From Membranipora membranacea (lineage: Eukaryota > Bryozoa > Gymnolaemata > Cheilostomatida > Membraniporidae), in assembly GCA_914767715.1 (NCBI GenBank), contig OU612071.1, forward strand, positions 20,518,948 through 20,582,947: 64,000 bases of DNA. Reading direction: 5' to 3'. Position numbers and translations under genes: made by a program. Shown here piece by piece: positions 46,485 to 58,011 of this stretch. The notes beneath the pieces were generated by a model that saw only the letters and a list, made by a program, of their open reading frames with translations, was not told the DNA's origin and ran no database searches. Within the stretch, counting starts at the first letter, position 1. Every line of letters starts with the position of its first letter.

Positions 46485-49400
46485 AATGGTAACTGAATAG
46501 AAACCAATCAAAGAGATTATTTCCAGTCATGATGTTGCACCACAGATTTGTATTCATCAATACGACCCTCATGGTTATCTCACCTTGGCTACCTTGTCCT
46601 GGGCGTTTACAGGGTTGAGTAGTCTTCATGCAACCAATCTGTGTAAACTTGAGCCAGATTAAATTAGCAGATTGTGCATCTATCATCACCATTGTATACT
46701 TAAGGTAAGGCCACAAGGGATTGTTTTCTCACGATTCAGATAAAATTTTCACGAAAACCTTCGTACGAATAGGGAATCCCATGATTTCGTGAAAGGTTAG
46801 ATGTTAACGATGCACAAATCAATATCCTGAAAATTTTCACAAAATTTTATCTGATTGGCTGTCTGATTTGATTGATTGGCTGTCCGTTTTGATTGATAAG
46901 TCAAGGCCATATCTATCTTAGCAATTTTGGTTAAAAAGATGGAATGGATGATCAATATGTGGAGCTTCTCAATGATTTGGACCTGGAGCAAGAGGGAGAA
47001 GGGATACAGTGACTAATGGAATGTCAAATTGAGTATAAATAAGAGATAGTTTCTTCTAGAAGCTGAATCACTGGACTGGTTGGTATAAACAAGAAAATAT
47101 AGTGTCTGCTTTGTTTAATTTTTTTATTTATATCATTGTTAGGCCTATGGGTTAGATTGGCTGAGGAGGATTACAGGAGGATTACACCAATAAATCATTA
47201 GTACGAGTTTAGGAGATGACAATCATGTGTGGCAGGTTGATATTTGTACGAAATTTAATTTGCAAGAATTAGTGGAAATTTGCACAAGTGTGTGGTCTTT
47301 CTCCCTGTAGCTTTACTTCCTTGTTGATTGGACTTCATTGGATAATTTGACACTTTATATTTAGGTTTTTGAATGGTTAGCTTGTACTCAGTTGCTTTTT
47401 ATTCAAGTAACAGTTTTACTTGATCTCTCTTTTTTTGGCTATCTTGGTGGTGACAGAAGTAGAGGCAAACTCCATTTCAACTATAAATTTATACCACTTT
47501 CATTTCTCAAAAACTGGAACTATTTGAATCTTCTCAGGTAAATGCTCACTCAAATCCACCTCTCCACCAAAAAATGAAATCCCAGCTTAGGCGGTAAAGT
47601 TTTCTTTGGTGTGGTTTAATGATAATAATTTTCAGAATGGCAGTTTGTGATGACATTCAAAAGAATATTACTTTGCATCAGAAGTGATCGCCGGCTAAAA
47701 AATTTATGATACAAATTGTTTGACATCTCAGAAACAAGCGTCTGAAATTCAGGCAATGATGATTTATTATCAATCAAATTCTTGACAAACAGTTTTTATC
47801 AGCAGGGCTGCTCAGTGCAGCGATAATAATTTCTCCTTTTTGGATGCACATATTTGTTGCGAATATGGATGCCATTTAACATCAAATTTCTTTTGCGCAA
47901 TACTTTAAACATATAAAATATATCAATAGGTGTAGTGGTGGCTTCGTGTTAGTCAAAATAAAGTTGTAGAGTAGCAAGAAGGTTTGTGGTGTTTGTCCCT
48001 CATACTTCTCACAGGAGCAGTCTTCACACACAGTTTTTTTTCAGTATCAGTCAAATTCTTGCTTCAAAGTATCTTGTCCACTCCTTGAGCTGCAGTATTA
48101 CAATGAAAGCCTGCCTGTCGTTCAACTAACAATTTTGCGGTTCCATGTTTGAGGTCAAAGTTCACATTTGTTAGAGCTTTTCTGATTGGACAAACAAATC
48201 AAAAACCTATATTATTTACGACAGTTGTAGACAACTCTTAATAACAAGTAATGGCTGTTTATCAAGGGAGTTCTTCCCAAACACATGGTGTAATTTTGCA
48301 ACCAAGTTTATTTATTGCCAATCTAGCTTATAATAAGTTTTATCATTTTTTACCATATCCTTCTAGATCCTATTTCGTCTATACCTCCTCTCACCTAAAA
48401 ATAGTAGAAATACGGAGTGGCACTTTCAGCGTGCCTGCCTCCTTGCAGCTTACAAACACCAGCTTATTTGGTGGCACTGAGTGATATTGTCTAAGTGAGG
48501 CTCCTGTGACTGTTATAGATGTGGCTTTTCTAGCTATTTTATAGTGAATCTTTAGAAGTTTTCAAACTACCTCATTGTTTAGTTCACAGATAATATGATA
48601 GCGATTTCAAGCAGAGTGATGCAAGCTGCCTAACATGGCAAAAATAGAACTTACCATACAGACTGTTTTTAATTCAGTGTTCAAGGTTATACAATACCCA
48701 TTCGCATAAACTCTGCTTGCAAAGGAACAATTGAAAACTGGACACCCAATCTTTTGAACTGATTAGATAGACGTTTTGAATTACTCCTTAATATAAACAG
48801 CACAGCTATGTCACCTCTACGTAAAGACGAACAGATCTCTCATTCTGTGACCTTCTTCATTCTTAGGGAGCTTCCTTCCTCTGTTAGCTAGAATTGAGTC
48901 TTGGAGCTCAGACAGCTGCAATTCGAGTTAGTGGCATTGCATTACCAAACACCAATCAACGATATATAAATTCAAATTGGCATTGTCATGTGTCATGACA
49001 TTGTTTTCTCAGTATCAAGTTAATATTTTTATTCCCATGACTTCATTTTGGGTCATAATTGAATGACAAAAGCAGCGACCTTGGCACAGTTTAAACTTGC
49101 AATTTGTCTTCTCAGCAACACAAATTCAAAAAGAGGCCCTGCAATTTGCATGATATGTCTGGGGAGTAAAACCCCCCAATAGTCATACCATAATAAATGG
49201 TGATGGCAAATTTGCAGTTGTGTTCTTAGTTGACGGGAGGACACAACTCAACACAGTTGATAACTTACAAGTTGTTATTATTGATGCCTTCATTGAATTA
49301 TAAGTAAATATAATATAATTAGGTCTCTGGTTGAAATCAGGAGAGTATTCACAAGTTGGGGCAGGAGGTTATGACCCTTCCCTTTTTTCAGCAGGTCAAT

Positions 49401-50800
49401 CTTGAAAGTCTGCGTAATCAAAATACTGGTGTCAATTTATCAATTGACACCAGTATTTTGATTACACAGACTCTAACCTGACCCATAGAATTACTATTTC
49501 GCTCTTTGGTTGCAGATTATCGGTTCGGCGATTTGAGACGGAAAGCAATCTACACATCAACCAAATATGCAATTTAAACAGGTGTTGAGCAGATTTTAGC
49601 TCACAAAAACTCTACGAATTACCGACCTCTACTGATCATCAATTGCCTAGCCATCATACCGGTATAATGTTTACTAACAATTGATGAATAATTCTGTATG
49701 GTTCGTGCGGTTGAATAATAAAATCTGAAAAAGAATATTATGAATTTTGAGAGGAGGCTATATCGTCTCTGACATCAGCAGTGAGTGCCACATTATAATC
49801 TATTTTTGCAGACCATCACTCTCATGATAGGCCTTACATAGCCTCAGGACTTCAACATCAGTAAGGGCCTTAGCATCGGCTATGTACTTGAAAAACAGCA
49901 ATCTCCAAACTTGTCTTCTGCAGAAAAGAAAAGAACCTAAAATATTATTTCTTCACATTGTAAGATTACACGAAACTAACAAAAGTTTATGTTTCTTTTA
50001 CTGAATTCCTGCCAGATGAACTCCACACGAGTTGTTTAGGCCTTCTGCATCCAGAGCCTACATCGCACCCTCATTTCGTATGGTAAAACAAGCTTTAGCT
50101 CTTAATAAAAATGTAAAGAAGAATTATTTGAAAAGACTGCAAAAATATGTGTTTTTGGTATACTGTATATTTTCTAGCTGCCGTCGACGGGCTCTTCTTC
50201 TGCAAATCTTTAAATCCCCAAATCACTATAATTTTGCTCTCACTGATTACAATACATGTATGTAATCAGAACAATGTCATAGGCCCAGGTCCAGATCAAA
50301 ATTGCTTATTCTCTATAGTTTGTAATAGAAGATGCTACCTAGGAACCAAAGCAACAAAAGTCTGGAAGATAGCTCTGCAGTCGTGTGCAATATTTTCACG
50401 CTGAAATCATTCCTTACATTTCTGGGTAGATATTATGTAAGAAAGTGTCCTCCCTCTTTTTCTATGAGAGGTATTTATTCCTAGTGCTGTACAAGCCAAT
50501 TAAAAAACCCCTTCACAAATACTCCAACTTATTAAAATTTTCGACATAAGTCAAAACAAACTGTCATGTGACTTGTTTATTACATCATATCATGTCGAAC
50601 GCACAGGTATTGTTAATGTTACATTTGTAGGAATGTTTGTGAATAGGTGTATGAATAGTGTTGCTTTCGAATGCTAAAGTGAAATAATATTTTTTTCAAT
50701 GAAGAAGGAAGTAGGCTAAATGAACTTCCTCAATGAGCCACTTAACTGCCTGTGATTTATTCAGCTGTTACTACATAGCTAATTTTGACTCAGTGAAGTT
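46485..50800. other. Long intergenic stretch, no gene seen
   Basis: No exon could be supported on either strand. An inverted repeat of about 125 bp (CAGATAAAATTTTCACGAAA near 46736, and its complement ending near 46852) may be a small MITE. Near 46845-46890 GATTGGCTGTC is tandemly repeated. The hairpin at 49407-49472 is listed separately. The region around 49990-50300 resembles 58130-58780 in part. Confidence 0.4.
49407..49472. other. Near-perfect long hairpin
   Basis: A 31-base arm (49407-49437) is followed by four bases and then its reverse complement (49442-49472), with one mismatch. The core is TAATCAAAATACTGGTGTCA. It is too short for a coding element. It could be a minimal foldback MITE or an RNA hairpin if transcribed. 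Confidence 0.8.
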
Positions 50801-53800
50801 ATGGCGTCGGCTAATGTGTACTACAATGTTGGCTGTGAAAAGGAAGAGATATATGAAGAAGGATCACCACAGGAAGCAACTGAAAACCAAGTGTATGTTA
50901 CTTTACCTAGTTAAATTCCATCTATTATGATTATTATATAATCACACTGATACCCGATTCTCTACTGGTGTCATCATTCCAGCATCCTGCATGCACTGAA
51001 ATACAAGTTGATGTATAAGTATATAACATATATATTATATTGACTTTATTTTTTACTGGTTGATGATCTTGTCAGGCAAATTAAAATGATTCAGGTTTAT
51101 GATTAAAGGAAAGACAAGCTGAATAAATTGTAAAAATTGGTTGGTGTGAAATGGTTAGTAGCCTATTCTATTCTAGGAAACTTAAATATGGCCTATTCCT
51201 ACCGTTGCTTTCTACTGCTTTCGTTTGTCGAAAGCCCACTCTTCACAAAATGAACCAATTATATATTTTAAGGAAGTCTACCAGCCTTGGCAATAATTGT
51301 TGTGTCCACTTTCACCTTTACTTATGGTCATTGTTCTCTCAGCAAATAATCAGCTGGAGATTACAAAACTGGCTTTACAAACCAATGGCGTCCTCAGGTT
51401 AACAGGATATTTATGATTTTGTTGTGAGTGGCGTATGCTATATACATTCATGTTCCAGGCGTGTGAATCTTGGAACTCCCAGTGAGGCTGACTGCCAAAG
51501 AAATGACAACTTTGCTGTAAAAACTGAAAGTAGGAAGTCAATGATTCTTATTATCGTCTCCTTTGTGGTGCTTGCCATCCTGTCTTCAACTGCAATCACT
51601 TTGGCTTTCCTTCAAGTGAACGGGATGAAAAGGGAGATATCTGAACTGAGAGAAGCTGGAAAACCAGGTGAGTGTTTTAGTTATTTTTTGAACGTTGATA
51701 ACAGCCAGTAAAGTTGATAAATAACAAACATTTGAAGGTGTTTATAACCCAGTAGCTTAGGCATTATGAGTCAATATCACAAAGGAATGTGTAAGGACAT
51801 AGGGACATATAACAAACAAGTTCTGCCCGTCTACAAACTTCTCAAACATTCTATACTTGTGGCATCAAATTTGGCTGGGGTCAAATTTTTATTCGGCCAA
51901 ATTTGGCTCTGCCCAAGTTTCAAGGATGCCTTAATATTTGTTATGTAAACTGTCAGTTGACTTCATTCACGGAAGACTGGTTGACGCAGATATGATTTGT
52001 GAGAGCTTCCGTAGTTTTGCTTTCATTAGAGTCGACCTTGTTGGAACTGTTGTGTTAGAACCTTTTTTAGGTGTACGAGTTGTGCAATTGCTCTGAAACC
52101 ATGCTGAGAAAATGACCTGTGATAATAGTTTGTAGCACTGAAGCGTTTGTGACCAATACTGACACACTGCATGCACTCACAATGATTAAAATCTCCTGCC
52201 ATGAAAGAGCTGTGCCTTCTACAAAACCAATGTTCATGACCATGCACTACCTCTAAGAATGAGTTATGAGCATTTTTTGTCTCTTATATTTGGAAAGATT
52301 ATGGGGGCGCTTTAAACATTTATAACCGAAGGTGAGGAATAACACCAATGTTTTTTTGCAGACAGGGTACTGGCCATAATATAAGATGTTGTTTACGCGG
52401 TGAAGCAGATGAACACCATCACCAAGACATCCCTTGCATCTAAACAATGGGCAGTTTATAAATTGGTGAATGGGGGAGGGAGATTAAGCCGTTTGACAAT
52501 AAAATAGTAGCCTATCGGAGGCATGTTGACAAATAGTTCAAGTTAAGGTGACTTGCCTTATAGTTGATTGAGAGATGCAAATTTTCCTCTCCGGTCAACC
52601 TTATAAATGTTTTATATCTTGAGTTTGATCACCAAGACAAAAGAGTCTAATGAGGGCAGAATAAAACTTGTTGTACCAAAGTTTATTTTGTATGCCTTTT
52701 GCCATATATAAGTTGAAAGCGATCGCTTCAACTGTCTCATCTCATTGGGTCTCGTCTAAATTCATTTAATCTTAAAGTTTTATTGAGGGGAGAATAATGT
52801 GATGAGAATCAAAGCAGGATTATCATCTTGATAGTTTCATTTTTGGTTTGTTATTTCCAGCTCAATCATTTTCCGAAAACGCCCCTCAGCTCTCCGAGTT
52901 ACAACTTCGTATTGAGAACATATCGGTTGATGCTAGAAATCTAGACATTGCTCAGGAATCGATGGAGAGCTTTACAACAACTTTAGCCCAGCAGACGATC
53001 GAAAACTTCACTAGATTAGAAAATCTCTGTGAGTACGGAAAACCTAATCATCAAATACGATGAACCCTACACCAGTAATGAGATACTGTATTTGTGTTAC
53101 CAACACAGTGAACTTGCCCACTTTCTCAAATATGGTGTTTACTTGAGAATATCTCAGCAACCGATAATGTAAATTTTGTCGATGTATTTTGCACACATTA
53201 ACTAAAAAACTTCCTTAATATTGCTCAAAGCCAGATAAAGTGCTGGTTGATTGGGATTAATAAAAAAATGATTGAATGGTTAATCGAAAATGGTCATCAT
53301 TTCTAAAACAGCAAACAGCTATGATTGAAAAATCTTCAGGAATTTGTTTGATATGATCTATCTCGTATTACAATCAAGGAGGCTGTTGATCAGATTATCT
53401 GGACCAGAGATAATCCACTGTTAATGCCAGCGACAGCATTTTAAGAAAAATATACCTGTATAGTGATAAGAACAAATGTCAATGACAAATAAGTTCAGCT
53501 ATCGCGGACATAACTGAATATAAATTTTGATGCTATGTACATTTGTGTGTCTATCAAAACAGTTAACAAAGTATAATTTTTGTTCAAGTGTTCTCCAAAG
53601 CTGCAAATCTCTCAGATGAACTAACAGTACATTACCAGCAAAGCCAAAACATGTCAGCAATTGATCAACTTAGAATGGAAACCATCGAAGAGAGCATGAG
53701 ACAACTATCAACTGACCTCTAAAATTTGTGAGATGGTGAGTATGATTTATTCAATAATCTGAGATTCAAGCGCAGCAAGTTTCTCGTCTTTCTCACCTAG

Positions 53801-55667
53801 TCGGCTGTATCCTTAGCGGGTAGTAGTTCCGCTAGCTCCAAGTTCTATTAGAGAACGCAATCGGACCATATGATATACATCCTCCTGTTCCTAACCCCAA
53901 CAGCTCATGTCAGACTTCGCAGTAATTTTCCACCACCATCTTTCCTCCTTCTACCGGCAAACTGTATATTTGTGACCTGGTGGATATCTTCCTCCTCCTC
54001 ACTCCGACAAACATGACCATGCCACTGCAGGCATATGTTCCTTATGATGATGATATTTCTTTCACTCCCGTCTGTGTCCTAATCTCAGTGTTCTCAACAT
54101 GGTCCACATAAATACAGGGTTAAAAAGCAAGGATATGCAAAAAACTAAGTCGAGTCGAAATTTTAACTATAATCACACTGGTAATAGGCAAAAGCGCGAC
54201 CTGTTCCACTGGAATAAAATTGATTATTATATAATCAATGTAAAATCCCATACCAGTTGAGAGCTACTGCATATGGGATTTTACACTGATTATTAATAAT
54301 CAATTTTATTACGGTGGAACAGGTCGCTTTTGCCTAATGTGAAAATATTAAAAACTTTCTGTTGCAGCACAAAAAAACTGACTGTTAAGCATCTTAATAA
54401 TCTTGCTGACAACGTTGATTTAACCATACATTTTATTGGCGGAGATTGAAAATGTAAGAGTAACTAACCTTCAGTGTGCCCACCTGAAAATTTTCGTATT
54501 CGTGAATAATTTATACGAATCATAAGAAATCAACCAAGTGTGGCCTGTCCTTTAGTCAAAGTCGCTAGCCAGCAAAAATTCTGTGAGCTGGACAATAAAA
54601 TATTTGGCTCAATAATTACATCTAGGAGTTGTAGTTATATTATGTTGTGAGTTAAATTATGTTACAATTTAAATCCTTTACAAAAAGTTTCGTTATATGC
54701 TCGACGATTTTATTGTGTGATCTATGATTTTTCCTTTTCTAACAGCGATCACAGTTCCGTCATGTCCCACAGGTTACATACTTAATCCTGCATCGTCCAC
54801 ATGTATCAGGCTTGTTGGACCAGGTGATAATTGGGATGAAGCCAAAGCTAACTGTGAGGCACAAGGAGAGAAATTGGCTGTATTCACCACCAGAGATTCA
54901 GTGGATTGGATAAGAGACTATGTAAGGCAGAGTGCACCCTCAGGTAAATAATAATGAATAGAGAAATTATTTACTCAATTATAATAATTATTTTTAATCA
55001 AACCTAGCATCAAGCACAGATGATCGTGTTCCCCTGTAGCTATATATGTGCAGTTTCCTAAGTGTTATGTTATGTATGCACTTTAATAACCGATCAATGC
55101 CGGAGCAAATAAGATCATGTTAATAGAAAAAGGAGCGAAAACTAAAAGTAATTATCTATCTATCATGATGACATTATTCGTATTTCATGAATTACATACA
55201 GGCAAAATATAAAAAATGGTCTGGTCAGGTAAAAGAAAGAAAGTATGACACTTTAACTAGAAAAACCTAAAGAAAAGTGTATAACTCCTAGCAGTATTCC
55301 CTGAGTGGTGAGCCTATAATATGGATCTTGATCGACTGGTGATTATACCTAGTTATCTTATAGCTTTTTTAATCGAATATACTGCATGTTACACTGAGTT
55401 GATTTATGATGACAATTTTCAGACTGGAGACAACAGTGTAAATGGATAGGGTTGAGACACAATGGTAGTGCCTGGTATTGGAGGGGTAAAGATACCTCCC
55501 TACTCTCTGAGTCTTCCAGCCTGTGGGATTCTGGGGAACCAGATGAAAATAATGCAGCTTCCTGTGGGTGTATCTGTATGTATAGTAACACCTACAATGA
55601 GCTTCATGACGGTGGATGTTCTCAGACTCAACTGTACTCACTTTGCGAAAGACACTATCTAACCTGA
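50801..55667 (+). CDS. Type II membrane C-type lectin
   Basis: Exons 50801-50890, 51354-51397, 51459-51667, 52861-53028, 54746-54943 and 55423-55667 join in phase to 317 residues. They comprise a cytoplasmic tail (MASANVYYNVGCEKEEIYEE..., tyrosines in the first 20 residues), a transmembrane helix at about 72-95 (MILIIVSFVVLAILSSTAIT), a helical stalk to about 170, and a C-type lectin domain at about 175-317. The domain shows CPTGYIL, WDEAKANCEAQGEKLAVF, WIGL (244-247), WDSGEPDENN with EPD at 275-277, and HDGGC where WND is usual. The EPD and partial WND leave sugar binding uncertain. A further exon at 53589-53735 fits the phases but brings in-frame stops. The exon 1-2 joins use a weaker donor (CAA|GTGTAT). 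It is probably a cell-surface recognition receptor. Confidence 0.75.
51990..52250 (-). pseudogene. Relic of a LINE-type endonuclease
   Basis: On the minus strand, inside an intron of the C-type lectin gene, the sequence reads MAGDFNHCE and, after frameshifts, TPKKGSNTTVPTRSTL. These match the GDFN and TRKGSNT-LDLV pattern of the apurinic-type endonuclease domain of non-LTR retrotransposons. The two parts are in different frames and no reverse transcriptase follows. It is a short, dead fragment. Confidence 0.45.
53589..53735 (+). other. Optional stop-carrying exon of the C-type lectin gene
   Basis: The exon has an acceptor at 53588, a donor at 53735 (G|GTGAGT) and phase 1 at both ends. It encodes stalk-like helical sequence (SDELTVHYQQSQNMS..., QLRMETIEESMRQLST), then TAA at 53720-53722 and TGA at 53729-53731 before the donor. 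Including it gives a 214-residue product without the lectin domain. Skipping it keeps frame. It could be a regulated poison exon, a decayed stalk exon, or the true frame may differ by a local base error. Confidence 0.5.
54186..54335. mobile_element. Small palindromic element (foldback MITE) in a lectin intron
   Basis: About 65 bases starting AGGCAAAAGCGCGACCTGTT are followed by a short spacer and their reverse complement, ending AACAGGTCGCTTTTGCCT. The whole element is about 150 bp. The arms differ by few bases and small gaps. No coding content. Confidence 0.75.
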
Positions 55668-55722
55668 CTTACATATCCAACATTCACTGCACTATTTTAA
55701 TTTTGAGCACCATTGTACTTAA

Positions 55723-56828
55723 GGTAATGTCAAAGACCTATCCCGATATCAACATATCATATACCGTTGGAAAGCTGCCGAGCTACTGGAAATGAATACC
55801 TAAACAAAAACTTGATTCAATGACGTTGTGGCATTTTTGGGAGGAAATGAGGCAGATGGGCGAGTCAAATAAAATGCAAGAAATTTCAAACCAGGTGGAA
55901 TGCATGCTTTGAGATTGCGTTTATCATGAAATTTGATTTTCTTTGATATATGACTAGTCTAAACTGACTTTTTACGTCACGCCATACAATGCATTTTTTT
56001 TGGTGAAACCGTGAAAATATGTGAAATTTCAATCATTAATTCAGAACAGATCATAGGCTCGAAACAAAATTAATTATGATTTTCCCTTAGAGTACACTTC
56101 AAATGCCATACCTATTAACTTTCAACAAAGAATGCCAAAAAACAGCTATTTTTTGGGACTTTTGAGGTGTTTTTGGCCATTCTTTTGCGTTAAATTCAAG
56201 AAAAACGAAGATGCAGTGAAAAATCTGTTGGCATTTCCTGCGTGCACCATAGGTAATAAAAGCGGCTTCGTATGTGAGAACTTTCAAAAAAACTTTGTTT
56301 GGCCACAATAATGGTCATTTGGACAGCACATTTGACGATATGCAAAAGTTGCGAAAAATATCAGGTGTATTCGAGAGTCCACTGTTTTCGGTATATGCAA
56401 GTTAATATGTTGAAAGTCAATATGTCTGACATTTGAAGTGTACTAGAAGGGAAAATATCATAATTAATTTTGTTTCGATCCTATGATGTGTTCTGAATTA
56501 ATGATTGAAAATTCACGGCTTCACAAAAAAATGCGTTGTATGGCGTGACGTAAAAAGTCAGCTTAGACTAGTCATATATCAAATAAAATCAAATTTTACT
56601 ATGAACTCAATCTCTAAGTATACATTCCACCGCTGTTTTGAAATTTCTTGCAATTAATTTGACTCCTCCATCTGGTTTGACAAAAACAGCGTTTTCTGCC
56701 TAATTTCCTCCCTTTAATGACACAACGTCATCGAATCAAGTTTTTGCTCAGGTATCTATTTTCAGTAGCTCGGCAGCTTTCCAACGATATATGATATGTT
56801 GATATTCGGATCGGTCTTTGACATTACC
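55723..56828. mobile_element. 1.1-kb foldback element with TTAA flanks
   Basis: The left end GGTAATGTCAAAGACC is mirrored by GGTCTTTGACATTACC at the right end. TTAA lies directly outside both (55719-55722 and 56829-56832). Long arms (about 55723-56120 and 56400-56828) are inverted copies with moderate divergence, for example ACGTCACGCCATACAATGCA opposite GCGTTGTATGGCGTGACGT. The middle 280 bp is unpaired. The only open frame is in the loop and resembles nothing I know. A TTAA target is used by piggyBac and Kolobok families, so this is probably a non-autonomous member. Confidence 0.85.
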
Positions 56829-57304
56829 TTAATACAACATTCACATTGTTTTATGCAGTGATAATGTTATACAAGCGAAAAATTAATGCATATTTATATC
56901 CTTGTATATCACATATATACTTAGAACACCCTATCTTCTTTATCTTATGTCACACATCTTCTATATGTATATTAAAAGTGATTCATAGTTAGCCAGCTAT
57001 TCCTTGTTTAGCAATTTTCAAACCATCAATTTCTTGTTATAGTACCTTTTTCCTGATTTAGATTGCAAGTTACGAAAATAAGTAACTGGTGCCAATGCAT
57101 ATGAAGAAGAGCTGCCAATAACTGGGAACATCTGGCTCAGACGCCTTACAACCATCTTCATATCAAACCAGGATTGACAGCATATATTAAGTAACACATG
57201 ATTACATGAATATAATGAGAGTGAGATTTTTTAGAATTTGAGCTTCACAAAAAACTTAACTAATTACTCGCTGTATCATGATTCGGAGTTGCATTCAATC
57301 TTTT
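56829..57304. other. Spacer, nothing recognised
   Basis: No gene or repeat supported. Confidence 0.4.
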
Positions 57305-57581
57305 TAGGTCTAGATAGGTCTAGATAGGTTTACATAGGTATACATAGGTCTATATAGGTCTATATAGGTATACATAGGTGTACATAGGTTTACTAAAATA
57401 GGTGTACATAGGTGTACATAGGTATATATAGGTCAATATAGGTCTATATAGGTATACATAGGTGTACTAACATAGGTGTACTAACATAGGTGTACTAACA
57501 TAGGTGTACATAGGTTTACTTAGGTCTGAATAGTTGTACATAGGTCTACATAGGTCTGCATAGGTCTACAAAGGTCTACAT
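57305..57581. repeat. 10-bp minisatellite
   Basis: About 27 imperfect copies of TAGGTNTACA (N mostly C, G or T). Some units are lengthened to 14 bases as TAGGTGTACTAACA. The strand is strongly biased. Confidence 0.9.
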
Positions 57582-57943
57582 TTGCCGAACAATGGACTTA
57601 CAGAGTAGCCAGTCCACTCAAGGATTTAGTCTAACGCCTTGGTCCACCGTAGCAATCTAGAAAACCAAATTATCAACGCTGAACGACAAATTTTTATTGG
57701 TCGCAGTTTCGGAACAAGATGATATTGCAGGCATAGTACTGATGCTAGTAGACGCAGCTGATAAGCTCAATCTTTTCCCTGTGTTGAGGGTTGTGATCAT
57801 GTTAATATTGTTGTTGCTTGAGAAGAAATTGATGTTGTTATCCCAAAGCGGAAGTTGAGGTTTTAGTAAACATAGAATATTGAAGTGAGACTGGTTATAA
57901 CAATATGACATCCTTACTCAGTGCCAACTGTCTATTATATATT

Positions 57944-58011
57944 GGGTGCAAGTTGACTCCAGAGGGAAATAGATTAGCAGTCCATTGCTTTAACCACTCG
58001 GCCACCTTGTC
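57944..58011 (-). pseudogene. tRNA-Ser(GCT) pseudogene
   Basis: On the minus strand it begins GACAAGGTGGCCGAGTGGTT, the typical start of a eukaryotic tRNA-Ser with a perfect A box (TGGCCGAGTGG). An anticodon arm follows, with GCT in ATGGACTGCTAATCTAT. The T arm is altered (GTCAACTTGCACC instead of a GGTTCRAATCC B box) and the acceptor 3' strand does not pair, so it is not a working tRNA. It could also be the head of a SINE. Confidence 0.65.

Noticed and set aside
46692-46715. TTAAGGTAAGGCC as a left end of another TTAA element
   Set aside because: No matching inverted end with TTAA was found within several kb.
57305-57581. CRISPR-like regular repeats
   Set aside because: The units are 10 bases with no unique spacers in a eukaryotic genome. 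This is a minisatellite.
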